From contig NZ_LXFF01000014.1 of the NCBI RefSeq assembly GCF_001655775.1, forward strand, positions 1 through 32,812: DNA of 32,812 bases. The letters are read 5' to 3'. The first letter of the stretch is position 1. Every line of letters starts with the position of its first letter. The notes below the pieces were generated by a model. That model was given only the letters and a program-made list of their open reading frames with translations, did no database searches and had not been told where the DNA came from. The stretch is from Candidatus Arthromitus sp. SFB-turkey. Lineage in GTDB: Bacteria > Bacillota > Clostridia > Clostridiales > Clostridiaceae. The position numbers were made by a program, and so were the translations under genes. Below, in pieces: positions 9,716-18,544 of this stretch.

Positions 9716-9729
9716 TTATTCAACCAAAT

Positions 9730-11502
9730 TTAATCTTCATTTTTTATTTCAATTCCAATTTCATCAAGCTGAGCTTCACTAACTTCATTTGGAGCTTGAG
9801 ATAATAAACATTCTGCCTTCTTATTTTTAGGAAAAGCAATTACATTTTTAATATCATTAGTATCAGTTAAAAACATAACAATTCTATCAAAACCAAAAGC
9901 TATTCCTCCGTGAGGTGGTGTTCCATATTTAAGAGCTTCAACGAAGAATTCAAATTTATTTTGTACATCTTCTTCACTTAATCCTAAAGCTTCAAACATT
10001 TTCTTTTGGATTTCATCATTATAAATTCTTATACTTCCTCCACCAATTTCCTCACCATTTAATACTAAGTCATAAGCCTTAGCTCTAATTTTTGAATACT
10101 CTTTAGTATCAAAATATTTAATATCATCTTCATTAGGCATAGTAAATGGATGATGTGCTGCATAGTATCTTCCATCTTCCTCGCTATACTCATACAATGG
10201 AAAATCCGTAACCCATAAAAATTTAAATTCTTTATTGTCTTTCAATAATTCCAAATGGTTCGCTAACTCTAATCTTAACGCTCCTAATGCAGATAAAACA
10301 ACTTTCTTTGTATCTGAAATTATAAACAAACAATCTCCATTTTTAAGATTATATTTTTCAGTTAAACGCCCCTTATCTTCCTCTGTAAGAAACTTGTTAA
10401 TTGAAGATGCTATTTGCCCGTCTTTATAATTAATATAAACCAAACCTTTTGCTCCGAAATGATTCTTCACAAACTCAGTAAATTTATCAAATTGTTTTCT
10501 TGAAAAACTAGAATTCTCTGCTTTAATTCCACGTATCTCTTTATTATTTTCAATACAATCTTTAAATATTGGAAATTCTGAGTTTAAAAAATCTTCTTTC
10601 ATATCCATAATTTTCATTTCAAATCTTATGTCTGGCTTATCGCTTCCATAAAAATTCAAACAATCTTCGTAACTCATTTCTATAAATTTATCTTCTATTG
10701 TTAAACCAATTGTTTTGTGAAACACATGCTTTATTAATCCTTCCATTTTCGATTTTACATCTTGCTCATCCACAAAACTCATTTCAATATCTACCTGAGT
10801 AAATTCAGGTTGTCTATTTGCTCTAAGATCCTCATCTCTAAAACAAGTAGCCATTTGATAATATTTGTCAAAGTTACTTATCATTAAAAGTTGCTTGTAA
10901 ATTTGAGGAGATTGAGGTAACGCATAAAATGTTCCCTTATTAATTCTACTTGGAACTAAAAAGTCTCTTGCTCCTTCAGGTGTACTCTTATTTAAAATAG
11001 GAGTTGAAATTTCAATAAACCCATCATTATGTAAAAATTCTCTAAAAGCGTAAGACGCTTCATTTCTCATTTTAAATACTTTTTGACATCTCTCATCCCT
11101 TAAAGATAAATATCTGTATTTAAATTTCAAATTTTCATTCACGTCATATCCTTCTTCAATCAAAAATGGCAAAGCTTTAGATTTTGAATAAATTTCAATT
11201 CCATCACAAATAACTTCAATCTCACCAGTGTATAAATTAGGATTTTTAGACTCGCGTTCTTTTACAATTCCTTTTACTTTTATACAATACTCTGGTTTAA
11301 GAGAGTCAGCAATTTCAAAAATTTCATTTCCTTCTTTAAACACTATCTGTACAAGACCTTCTCTATCTCTTAAATCAATGAAAATTAATGATCCAAGATT
11401 CCTTTTCCTATTAACCCAACCTTCAAGAACAATTTCTTGATTTGAAAATTCTCTAGTAACTAAACCACAATATGTAGTCCTCTTTAATCCCTTTAACTCC
11501 AT
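9730..11502 (-). CDS. aspS: Aspartyl-tRNA synthetase
   Basis: This class IIb synthetase charges tRNA-Asp. The 590-residue bacterial-type protein has an N-terminal OB-fold anticodon domain (about 1-110), class II motif 2 at FRDEDLRANRQPEFTQ (221-236), an inserted GAD domain (about 285-420) and motif 3 in GGIAFGFDRIVMFL near the C-terminus. In the OB-fold, NLGSLIFIDLRD resembles discriminating AspRS rather than the His-containing loop of non-discriminating forms; this is only suggestive. It lies 11 bases after hisS in one transcription unit. No T-box leader is present. Confidence 0.97.
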   Translation of the reverse strand: MELKGLKRTTYCGLVTREFSNQEIVLEGWVNRKRNLGSLIFIDLRDREGLVQIVFKEGNEIFEIADSLKPEYCIKVKGIVKERESKNPNLYTGEIEVICDGIEIYSKSKALPFLIEEGYDVNENLKFKYRYLSLRDERCQKVFKMRNEASYAFREFLHNDGFIEISTPILNKSTPEGARDFLVPSRINKGTFYALPQSPQIYKQLLMISNFDKYYQMATCFRDEDLRANRQPEFTQVDIEMSFVDEQDVKSKMEGLIKHVFHKTIGLTIEDKFIEMSYEDCLNFYGSDKPDIRFEMKIMDMKEDFLNSEFPIFKDCIENNKEIRGIKAENSSFSRKQFDKFTEFVKNHFGAKGLVYINYKDGQIASSINKFLTEEDKGRLTEKYNLKNGDCLFIISDTKKVVLSALGALRLELANHLELLKDNKEFKFLWVTDFPLYEYSEEDGRYYAAHHPFTMPNEDDIKYFDTKEYSKIRAKAYDLVLNGEEIGGGSIRIYNDEIQKKMFEALGLSEEDVQNKFEFFVEALKYGTPPHGGIAFGFDRIVMFLTDTNDIKNVIAFPKNKKAECLLSQAPNEVSEAQLDEIGIEIKNED

Positions 11503-11513
11503 AAAGCAACTCC

Positions 11514-12776
11514 CTATCGTTTTATTTCTAATGCTTCTTTTATACTCTTAGCATCAAGTTCTGTTTTTACTGTCTCTCCTGTGGACATATTCTTAATATT
11601 CAAATAATTATTTGATATTTCATCTTCACCAATAACAATTACATTTTTAACATTAATCTTATTTGCATATTTCATTTGAGATTTAAGATTTCTATCTAGA
11701 TAATCAAGATCACAAGATATATTTAGTTTTCTTAACTCGTTACATAATTTAAGAGCATCTTTCCCAAATAATTTATCAAACATAACAATAAATACATCTA
11801 AAGTCTCTTCTTCTGAAACCTTTATTCCCTCATTTTCTAGAGCAATCATCAATCTTTCTATTCCCATACCGAATCCAACAGCTGGAACATCTTTACCACC
11901 GATTTGCTCAATTAAATTATCGTAACGTCCACCACCACAAAGAGCCAAACCATTCTTATCTAAAATTTCAAAAACTGTTCTAGTATAATAATCAAGTCCT
12001 CTAACAATACTAGAATTAACATTAAATTTTATATTAAACACTTTTAAAAAACTTTTAACTTCTTCAAAATGATTTGAACAATCATCACATATAAAATCAA
12101 GTATCTTAGGTGCATCAACTAAAACATTTTGACACTTTTCATTTTTACAATCCAAAATTCTTAATGGATTCTTCTCAAGTCTATCTTTACATATTCCGCA
12201 TAAACAATCTACATTTTTATGTAAAAACTTTTCAAGCTCTTTTGTATAAGTCGGCCTACACTCTCTACATCCAAGAGAATTTATATTTACATAATTATCT
12301 TTAATTCCCAAATCTTCATAAATCGAGTAAGCCATATTAATAAGCTCTGCATCGCAAACTGGAGATGGTGAACCAAAAATTTCAACACCAAATTGATGGT
12401 GCTGTCTTAATCTTCCTTTTTGAACATTTTCATATCTAAATACTGGTGTTATATAAAAAACTTTTGTGGGCTGAGTTTGAGCATATAAACTATGCTCAAT
12501 AAACGCCCTTATTGTTGGAGCAGTTCCCTCAGCCTTAAGAGTAATACTCCTATTTCCTTTATCATTAAATGTATACATCTCTTTTTGAACAATGTCTGTC
12601 GCCTCACCGATTCCTCTTAAAAAAAGCTCTGTATATTCAAAAATAGGTGTCCTGATTTCTTTTATACCAAACTTTCTGGCTTTATCTCTCAAAAATGATT
12701 CAACATATTGCCAAACATAACTTTCTTGAGGTAAGCAGTCTTTCGTACCCTTAGGTATTTGTATAAAGTTGCTCAT
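11514..12776 (-). CDS. hisS: Histidyl-tRNA synthetase
   Basis: HisRS charges tRNA-His. The 420-residue class II enzyme begins with the typical PKGTKDCLPQES and has motif 2 TLKAEGTAPTIRAFIEH, the His-specific GLDYYTRTVFEI and CGGGRYDNLIEQIGG, and motif 3 GFGMGIERLM, then a C-terminal anticodon-binding domain. A four-Cys-pair insert (residues about 168-215) is usual in clostridial HisRS. Only 18 bases separate it from the hydrolase gene upstream; in many clostridia a radical SAM coproporphyrinogen gene (hemZ) lies there. Confidence 0.97.
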   Translation of the reverse strand: MSNFIQIPKGTKDCLPQESYVWQYVESFLRDKARKFGIKEIRTPIFEYTELFLRGIGEATDIVQKEMYTFNDKGNRSITLKAEGTAPTIRAFIEHSLYAQTQPTKVFYITPVFRYENVQKGRLRQHHQFGVEIFGSPSPVCDAELINMAYSIYEDLGIKDNYVNINSLGCRECRPTYTKELEKFLHKNVDCLCGICKDRLEKNPLRILDCKNEKCQNVLVDAPKILDFICDDCSNHFEEVKSFLKVFNIKFNVNSSIVRGLDYYTRTVFEILDKNGLALCGGGRYDNLIEQIGGKDVPAVGFGMGIERLMIALENEGIKVSEEETLDVFIVMFDKLFGKDALKLCNELRKLNISCDLDYLDRNLKSQMKYANKINVKNVIVIGEDEISNNYLNIKNMSTGETVKTELDAKSIKEALEIKR

Positions 12777-12794
12777 TTTAAAACATACCTTCTC

Positions 12795-13403
12795 CTATTT
12801 TAAAAACTCATTATTTCTAATTTCTTCTCCGATAGTTGTATCTTCACCATGTCCTGAATGAACAATAGTATCTTCAGGTAATACCAACAATTTATTTTTT
12901 ATACTGTCCATTAAAGTTTCAAAGTTTCCACCATAAAAATCCGTTCTACCAATTGATCCTTTAAATAGAGTATCTCCAGTAAAAACGTGATTTCCCAACT
13001 TGTAAGTCATTCCACCTTTAGTATGCCCTGGTGTCCATATAACTCCAACTTTGAAATCTTCAAAATTCATCTCTATTCCATCATAAACTATATTAACATC
13101 TTTTACACCTGGAAACAAATATGGCTCTTCATACTGAGCTTGAAGATCTTCAAGTCCTATAAAAAAAGTTGTACCAAAATTCTTCTGAACATATTCAATT
13201 CCACCAACATGATCAAAATGACCATGAGTAATTAGTCCATATTCAATTTTAATGTCTAACAAATTATCGTCTATATATTGTTGTAACTCTTCTCCATCAC
13301 CACAATCAATTATAAGTGCATTATGAGTTTCAAGATTTTCAACTAAAAAACAATTTGCCTGATAACTTCCAAGTGGAATTCTATGAATTTTAATATTATC
13401 CAT
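12795..13403 (-). CDS. Metallo-beta-lactamase-fold hydrolase, glyoxalase II-like
   Basis: A 202-residue binuclear metal hydrolase. The metal ligands are all present: H60, H62, D64 and H65 in THGHFDHVGG, H127 in TPGHTKGG, D144 in FTGDTLF and H185 in HSGHGED. Short proteins of this kind are annotated as hydroxyacylglutathione hydrolase-like, but the substrate is not established and clostridia often lack glutathione. It is in the rel-dtd-hisS-aspS operon, a conserved clostridial position. I am sure of the fold and chemistry, not of the substrate. Confidence 0.9.
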   Translation of the reverse strand: MDNIKIHRIPLGSYQANCFLVENLETHNALIIDCGDGEELQQYIDDNLLDIKIEYGLITHGHFDHVGGIEYVQKNFGTTFFIGLEDLQAQYEEPYLFPGVKDVNIVYDGIEMNFEDFKVGVIWTPGHTKGGMTYKLGNHVFTGDTLFKGSIGRTDFYGGNFETLMDSIKNKLLVLPEDTIVHSGHGEDTTIGEEIRNNEFLK

Positions 13404-13423
13404 AATAATTAATCTCCCAATTT

Positions 13424-13876
13424 TTAAAATCTTTTCTCACTATCTAATAATATTGTCACAGGACCATCATTAATTATTTCTACTTCCATATCAGAACCAA
13501 AAAATCCAGTTTTAATATTTAGATTACATTCCTTTTTAAACATCTCCACAAAATCATTAAACAAATCTTGTGCTTCTTCTCTTTTCATTGCATTTATAAA
13601 AGAAGGTCTATTGCCTTTTCTCCCATCACCATATAAAGTAAATTGTGAAACTAAAAGTAGCTCTCCACCAATATCCAAAACAGATTTGTTTAAATTTCCA
13701 TTTTCATCTTCAAAAATTCTAAGCTTAATAATTTTATCTCTTATATATTTAAGATCATCAATAGACTCACCACACTTTATACCAATAAGACAACATAAAC
13801 CTTTTTCAATTTTACTAAATACTTTTCCATTAACATTAACAGAAGACTTCTTAACTCTTTGAACAACAGCTCTCAA
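13424..13876 (-). CDS. dtd: D-aminoacyl-tRNA deacylase
   Basis: Dtd hydrolyses D-amino acids (and glycine on tRNA-Ala) from mischarged tRNA. The 150-residue protein has the two family signatures, SQFTLYGDGRKGNRPSF (about 77-93) and the Gly-cisPro region NDGPVTILLDS near the C-terminus, plus the N-terminal MRAVVQRVKKSSV. The start is TTG at 13876, with GAGGAG 6 bases upstream; no ATG fits the family N-terminus. It lies 11 bases after rel, as in many Firmicutes. Confidence 0.95.
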   Translation of the reverse strand: MRAVVQRVKKSSVNVNGKVFSKIEKGLCCLIGIKCGESIDDLKYIRDKIIKLRIFEDENGNLNKSVLDIGGELLLVSQFTLYGDGRKGNRPSFINAMKREEAQDLFNDFVEMFKKECNLNIKTGFFGSDMEVEIINDGPVTILLDSEKRF

Positions 13877-13887
13877 TTTTATCTCCT

Positions 13888-16071
13888 CTAATTTAAACTA
13901 TTTGGTCTAAAAACATTAACGCATCCTGGAATATTTTTTAATGAATAAAAAAGTATATCTAAATTTTGCTTAGAATCTACAGTAACTCTAATATCAATTC
14001 TAGAAATTTCAAAATCTTCTTCTCTAAAATTAATACTTTTTAAATATACATGAAGACTTCTAATAACCTTAGTAACATCTTCTATAATAGAGGATGTAGC
14101 ATTTTTTATAGATATACAAATATCTACATCATATTTTTCATTTTTAAAATTATACCATTCAACATCAATAATTCTTTCCGAATCAATACACTTAGTTATG
14201 TTTTTGCAATTTTTTCTATGAATTGTTATACCTCTTCCTCTTGTTATAAAACCTATTATTTCATCACCATAAACAGGAGTGCAACATTTAGCAAATTTAC
14301 TTAACATATTATTTTCACCTTTTATCAATACACTTTCCTGTTTATTTTTCTTCTTTCTCTGACTAATTTCATTATTTATATTTTTTTGAGTCAATTGATC
14401 GTTTAATTTTTTTACATCAAACTTTTCCTTCTCATCATCAAAAACAATTTCGTTAAACTTATTTATCACAGAAGAAGAATTTATATTTCCCATTCCAGCT
14501 ACAGCATATAAAGCATCCATAGAAGAAAAACCAAGTAACTTAATAAATTTATTTATATCACGGTGACTTAAAAAATCATTAAATTTTATCCCTCGTTTTT
14601 TACACTCTTTTTCTAATAAATATTTTCCTTTAGAAATACTATCTCCCTTAATAATTTTATTAAACCATTGTCTTATCTTACTTTTTGCGTGATTGCTCTT
14701 TACAAAATTTAACCAGTCTATACTTGGTCCTTTAAGCTGTTTAGATGTTAAAATTTCAACTATATTTCCAGTTTCAAGTTCATAATCAAGAGAAACCATT
14801 TTTCCATTAACCTTAGCTCCCTCACATCTATATCCAATATCTGTGTGAATTCTAAAGGCAAAATCAACTGGGGTTGATCCTACTGGAAGTGAAATTACTT
14901 TCCCTTTTGGAGTAAAAGCAAAAATTTCCTGAAATATTAAATCAGTTTTAAAATTTTCCATAGCTTCTTTTGGATTTTCTGTTTCTGTTAACCATTCTAC
15001 AATTTCACGTATCCAAACAAACTTTTCATCGAAGTCATCTTTATCATTTTTTTGTTCTTTATATTTAAAATGAGCCGCAATTCCCAATTCTGCAACTTTA
15101 TGCATTTGCTTTGTCCTAATTTGAATTTCAAAAGGCTTACCATTTTTACTTAAAACCGTTGTATGCAAAGATTGATAATTATTAGGTTTAGGCATTGCAA
15201 TATAATCTTTAAACTTGTTTGAAATTGGGTTATACATTTCATGAGCCAGTCCTAACGCTAAATAACAATCCTTTATATCATCAACAATAACCCTAATTGC
15301 TATAAGATCAAATATATCTTCTATTGTTTTATTTTTTTGAACAATTTTCTTATATATACTATATAAGTGCTTAGGTCGCCCCTCAACATTTGCAACTATT
15401 CCTGCATTTTCTAAAACACTTTTAAATTCATCTATAATATAATTAGTAAATTTCTCACGATCATCTCTTTTCTGAGAAACTAATTTTGCAATCTCATAAT
15501 ATTCATCTGGTTTTAAATATCTAAATGATAAATCTTCAAGTTCCCACTTTATCTTAGAAATTCCAAGTCTATGAGCCAAAGGAACAAATATATTTAGAGT
15601 TTCTTCTGATTTTTCTTTCTGTTTTTCTTTAGATAAATACTTTAATGTTCTCATATTATGTAATCTATCTGCTAACTTAATTAAAATAACTCTAATATCT
15701 TTGGTCATAGCCACAAGCATTTTTCTTATATTACCTGCTTGTGCTTCTTCTTTTGTTTTATAATTTATTTTATCTAATTTGGATACACCCTCAACTAAAA
15801 TTGCAACTTCCTCACCAAATATGGAGGTTATATCTGAATATGTAAATTCTGTATCTTCTATCACATCATGTAAAAGGCCACCAATTATAGTATTAACATC
15901 TAAATTCATTTCAGAAAGAATATACGCAACTTCCAAAGGATGCACTATATATGGTTCTCCATCTATTCTTTTTTGACTTTTATGAGCATTAAACGCAAAC
16001 TTAAATGCTTCTAATACTAACTCCTTATTTTCATTAAGCTTATCTATTATGGCCTCTAATCTTTGATACAT
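13888..16071 (-). CDS. rel: Bifunctional (p)ppGpp synthetase/hydrolase Rel
   Basis: Rel makes and degrades the stringent-response alarmone. Domains in order: HD hydrolase (about 25-150, with GEPYIVHPLEVAYIL, LLHDVIEDTE and RLHNMRTL), synthetase (about 220-330, with GRPKHLYSIYKK, IFDLIAIRVI and NNYQSLHTTV), TGS (about 390-450), zinc-finger region with KCCTPVYGDEIIGFITRGRG, and a C-terminal ACT domain. Both catalytic halves look intact, so this is the bifunctional form. A TTG 12 bases upstream has no ribosome-binding site; the ATG at 16071 follows GGGGG (16078-16082) and is preferred (727 residues). It has its own promoter and a hairpin leader. Confidence 0.96.
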   Translation of the reverse strand: MYQRLEAIIDKLNENKELVLEAFKFAFNAHKSQKRIDGEPYIVHPLEVAYILSEMNLDVNTIIGGLLHDVIEDTEFTYSDITSIFGEEVAILVEGVSKLDKINYKTKEEAQAGNIRKMLVAMTKDIRVILIKLADRLHNMRTLKYLSKEKQKEKSEETLNIFVPLAHRLGISKIKWELEDLSFRYLKPDEYYEIAKLVSQKRDDREKFTNYIIDEFKSVLENAGIVANVEGRPKHLYSIYKKIVQKNKTIEDIFDLIAIRVIVDDIKDCYLALGLAHEMYNPISNKFKDYIAMPKPNNYQSLHTTVLSKNGKPFEIQIRTKQMHKVAELGIAAHFKYKEQKNDKDDFDEKFVWIREIVEWLTETENPKEAMENFKTDLIFQEIFAFTPKGKVISLPVGSTPVDFAFRIHTDIGYRCEGAKVNGKMVSLDYELETGNIVEILTSKQLKGPSIDWLNFVKSNHAKSKIRQWFNKIIKGDSISKGKYLLEKECKKRGIKFNDFLSHRDINKFIKLLGFSSMDALYAVAGMGNINSSSVINKFNEIVFDDEKEKFDVKKLNDQLTQKNINNEISQRKKKNKQESVLIKGENNMLSKFAKCCTPVYGDEIIGFITRGRGITIHRKNCKNITKCIDSERIIDVEWYNFKNEKYDVDICISIKNATSSIIEDVTKVIRSLHVYLKSINFREEDFEISRIDIRVTVDSKQNLDILFYSLKNIPGCVNVFRPNSLN

Positions 16072-16093
16072 ATTAACCCCCAAAATTATAATA

Positions 16094-16131
16094 ATTTTAG
16101 GGAGATCAAATTTATTGAAGCTCCCTAAAAT
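16094..16131 (-). promoter_or_regulatory. Leader hairpin just upstream of rel
   Basis: A perfect 11-bp stem (16094-16104 with 16121-16131, ATTTTAGGGAG/CTCCCTAAAAT) with a 16-base loop lies about 10 bases upstream of the rel ribosome-binding site. The tract after it is U-rich but interrupted by A, so it is not a textbook terminator. It may end apt transcription in part, or act as a translational control element for rel. Confidence 0.6.
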
Positions 16132-16181
16132 ATTTGCTATTTAATTTTTATTATATCCAAAACATTTTCTATTATCTGCTA

Positions 16182-16210
16182 ATTATAGTACAACAACAAA
16201 AAAAACTCAA
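16182..16210 (-). promoter_or_regulatory. Sigma-A promoter of the rel operon
   Basis: Minus-strand TTGAGT (16205-16210) and TATAAT (16182-16187) are 17 bases apart, directly after the apt stop codon. The predicted 5' leader before rel is about 105 bases and includes the hairpin at 16094-16131. Confidence 0.75.
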
Positions 16211-16217
16211 CCATTAA

Positions 16218-16736
16218 CTAACAATCATATTTAACAAAAGACTTAACTTCATATTGACTTAAAAGTTTTCTTCCACCAATTTTCTCAAGTTCTATAAGAA
16301 AATCAAGTTCAATAACTTGTCCTCCAGCTTTTGTAACCAAATCAGCAACCGCCTTAATTGTACCACCTGTAGCTAACAAATCATCAATTATAACTACTCT
16401 GCTTCCTTGTTTTATGACATCTTTATGTATTTCTAAAACATCTTCCCCATACTCTAAACTATAACTTACTTCAATAGTTTCTCCAGGAAGCTTCCCTTTT
16501 TTTCTCACTGGAACAAATCCTACTCCTAAAGCATAAGCAACAGGAACCCCAAATATAAATCCTCTTGCTTCAGGTCCAACGATTAAATCTACATTTTTAT
16601 TTTTCAAATTATCTACAATCAAATCTATAGTGTATTTTAATTTTTCTCCATCTTGAATCAAAGTTGTAATATCTTTAAAACTTATTCCTTTTTTAGGAAA
16701 ATCTTCAACAATTCTTATACTATCTTTTAAGTCCAT
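16218..16736 (-). CDS. apt: Adenine phosphoribosyltransferase
   Basis: Apt salvages adenine with PRPP to form AMP. The 172-residue protein has the PRPP-binding motif VVIIDDLLATGGT (about 114-126), the substrate loop LIVGPEARGFIFG (51-63) and the N-terminal DFPKKGISFKDIT typical of Apt. The ATG lies inside the end of the recJ-like gene (10-base overlap), with GGAGG upstream, so the two are translationally coupled. The recJ-apt-rel order is conserved in clostridia. Confidence 0.97.
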   Translation of the reverse strand: MDLKDSIRIVEDFPKKGISFKDITTLIQDGEKLKYTIDLIVDNLKNKNVDLIVGPEARGFIFGVPVAYALGVGFVPVRKKGKLPGETIEVSYSLEYGEDVLEIHKDVIKQGSRVVIIDDLLATGGTIKAVADLVTKAGGQVIELDFLIELEKIGGRKLLSQYEVKSFVKYDC

Positions 16737-17566
16737 AATTTTTCCTCCACTTTATCATTGACTTCTTTAATCAAATATTTACAAATTTGATTAGCTTTTA
16801 AAGGATTTGAAACCGTAAGAAGTTCTACTATCAATCTAGCATTTGTTATTTTATTTTTACTCATATATTCAGGATTTATAAAAGTAATCAACTCGTTTAT
16901 AGTAAGATTTTTAGAATTCATATTTATTAATTCTCTCAAACCATAGTTTCGAGTATTTTTTAAAAAATACGATCCCTCTTTTAAAAGCTCATAATTTTCA
17001 CCACACACTTTAACATTATCGTTAAACAAACTTATAAAAACTAAATCTATAAATTTCACCATACTTTTCAAATTATAAAATCTACTTATTGCTTGTAAAA
17101 TTTTATATGTTAAAGCTGGGAGTGTAAGCTCTTTAAAAGAATATAAACAATTATCTTGATGTGGATTTATAAGTATATACTCTGGAGATCTTTCAATATT
17201 ATTTGATTTGTTAGATATATTCACACACTTTATTGGAAAATCAAGTTTGATTATTCTGTCTAATGAAAAAATTACATCCGCTCTCATAAGTTCAACATGA
17301 TTTTTAAATTCCAATTCATCAAAATCTTCATTTTCATCATATATGTAATGTGAAACTTTTAATTTTAAATATCGTAAAGCTAATAATAAAATAGATGTAG
17401 ATAATACACCATCTAAATTACTTGGTGCACAAATCAAAATATTCGTATGCTTATTCATAAGATTATCTATTATATAAAGTACTTCTCTAATTCCATTAAT
17501 TTCAAAAGGATTATAATTATTATCTATACACCCTTTTTTAAAAACAACATTACGATAATCTTCCAT
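16727..17566 (-). CDS. RecJ-like DHH-family protein, C-terminally truncated and lacking catalytic motifs
   Basis: It occupies the recJ position (secF-recJ-apt-rel) and aligns by eye along the N-terminal half of RecJ: the LDGVLSTS segment (51-58) matches DVDGVTST, ILINPHQ...CLYSFKELTLPALTYKI (131-155) matches the NPKR/YPFKELAGVGVAFKL region, DLVFISLFND (174-183) matches DLVALGTIAD, and GENYELLKEG (189-198) matches GENR-LVK. However, the first two Asp of DxDxDG are Pro48 and Asn50, DHH is replaced around 116-121 (NISNKS), and GPRINAAGR is NPEYMSKNK. The protein ends at 279 residues, before the DHHA1 and OB domains of RecJ (usually over 550 residues). A nuclease is therefore unlikely. The ATG at 17566 with GGAGG is preferred over an upstream one. 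The long open frame suggests it is still made. Confidence 0.8.
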   Translation of the reverse strand: MEDYRNVVFKKGCIDNNYNPFEINGIREVLYIIDNLMNKHTNILICAPSNLDGVLSTSILLLALRYLKLKVSHYIYDENEDFDELEFKNHVELMRADVIFSLDRIIKLDFPIKCVNISNKSNNIERSPEYILINPHQDNCLYSFKELTLPALTYKILQAISRFYNLKSMVKFIDLVFISLFNDNVKVCGENYELLKEGSYFLKNTRNYGLRELINMNSKNLTINELITFINPEYMSKNKITNARLIVELLTVSNPLKANQICKYLIKEVNDKVEEKLWT

Positions 17567-17603
17567 AATAATAGTCCTCCAAATCATTAGAAAAACACAT
17601 TTA

Positions 17604-17632
17604 ATTATAATTTACAATCATAAGTTTTACAA
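17604..17632 (-). promoter_or_regulatory. Sigma-A promoter of the recJ-like/apt unit
   Basis: Minus-strand TTGTAA (17627-17632) and TATAAT (17604-17609) are 17 bases apart, upstream of the recJ-like start and downstream of the secF terminator. Confidence 0.7.
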
Positions 17633-17639
17633 TATATTT

Positions 17640-17678
17640 AACAAAAATAAAGCAGATTAATTTAATAAACTAATCTGC
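17640..17678 (-). terminator. Rho-independent terminator of the secD-secF unit
   Basis: The stem GCAGATTA/TAATCTGC (17652-17659 with 17671-17678) has an 11-base loop and is followed in the minus-strand transcript by a U-rich run (17640-17651). It lies 8 bases after the secF stop. Confidence 0.85.
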
Positions 17679-17686
17679 AAACAAAA

Positions 17687-18544
17687 CTATTTCTTTTTTT
17701 TAGATTTTCTAGAATTTAATAATGTCCATATAGGAGTCGCAATAAATAGAGAAGAGTATGTTCCTGATATCATTCCAATAAGTATTGGAAAAGAAAATTC
17801 TCTTACACTTGGTACAAAAATATAAACTGAAAGTATTATAACTATTGTTGTTAAAGAAGTATTTATACATCTAACAAAACTTTGTTTCAAACTCAAATCT
17901 GCAATAAATTCATCTGATTTACCAGAATGTATTTTTTTATTTTCCCTTATTCTATCAAAAATTACTATCGTATCGTTTATAGAATAACCAACTATAGTAA
18001 GTATTGCAGCAATAAATGGTGAATTTATAGGTACGAAAAAAATTGAGTATGCACTTAACGTAATTAAAACATCATGAATAAGTGCAATTATTGCAGCTAT
18101 CCCAAAAAAGATTTCAAACCTTATAACTATGTATATAAGCATACAAATTGTAGCAATAAAAACAGCAATTAATGCACGATTTGAAAGTTCCTTACCTACT
18201 GACTCACCTATCTCGTTTTGTGATAACAAAGCTGATTCTTCTAATTCATATTTTTCTTTCAATTCATTAAAAAACTCTTTTACTTTATCAACTGTAAATT
18301 CTTTACTTCTTATCTCTAACTGAGTTTCATTAACTTTTTTTGAGGTCGCATCTTTTGAATATTTAGATAATATTTGATCAATTTCCTCTTTATTAAATTC
18401 TTTTCCAATTTCTATAGATACAGTAGTACCTCCCACAAAATCTATACCTATATTAACTCCTCGATAGAAAAACATACCAACACCAATTAATATTATAATT
18501 ATAGATATTAAAAACCAAAGTTTATATCTCTTCACTATACTCAT
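17687..18544 (-). CDS. secF: Protein translocase subunit SecF
   Basis: SecF forms, with SecD and YajC, the membrane accessory complex that uses the ion gradient to finish Sec-dependent export. The 285-residue protein has a first membrane helix (about 10-30), the GIDFVGGTTV motif (about 33-42) opening the extracytoplasmic domain, then five C-terminal membrane helices with the family motif GYSINDTIVIFDRIREN (about 186-202). It overlaps the secD end by 23 bases and GGAGGGG inside secD precedes its ATG. It ends in a Lys-rich tail. Confidence 0.95.
   Translation of the reverse strand: MSIVKRYKLWFLISIIIILIGVGMFFYRGVNIGIDFVGGTTVSIEIGKEFNKEEIDQILSKYSKDATSKKVNETQLEIRSKEFTVDKVKEFFNELKEKYELEESALLSQNEIGESVGKELSNRALIAVFIATICMLIYIVIRFEIFFGIAAIIALIHDVLITLSAYSIFFVPINSPFIAAILTIVGYSINDTIVIFDRIRENKKIHSGKSDEFIADLSLKQSFVRCINTSLTTIVIILSVYIFVPSVREFSFPILIGMISGTYSSLFIATPIWTLLNSRKSKKKK

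Noticed and set aside
11503-12794. Possible T-box leaders for aspS or hisS
   Set aside because: The gaps upstream of both genes are 11 and 18 bases, far too short for a T-box riboswitch.
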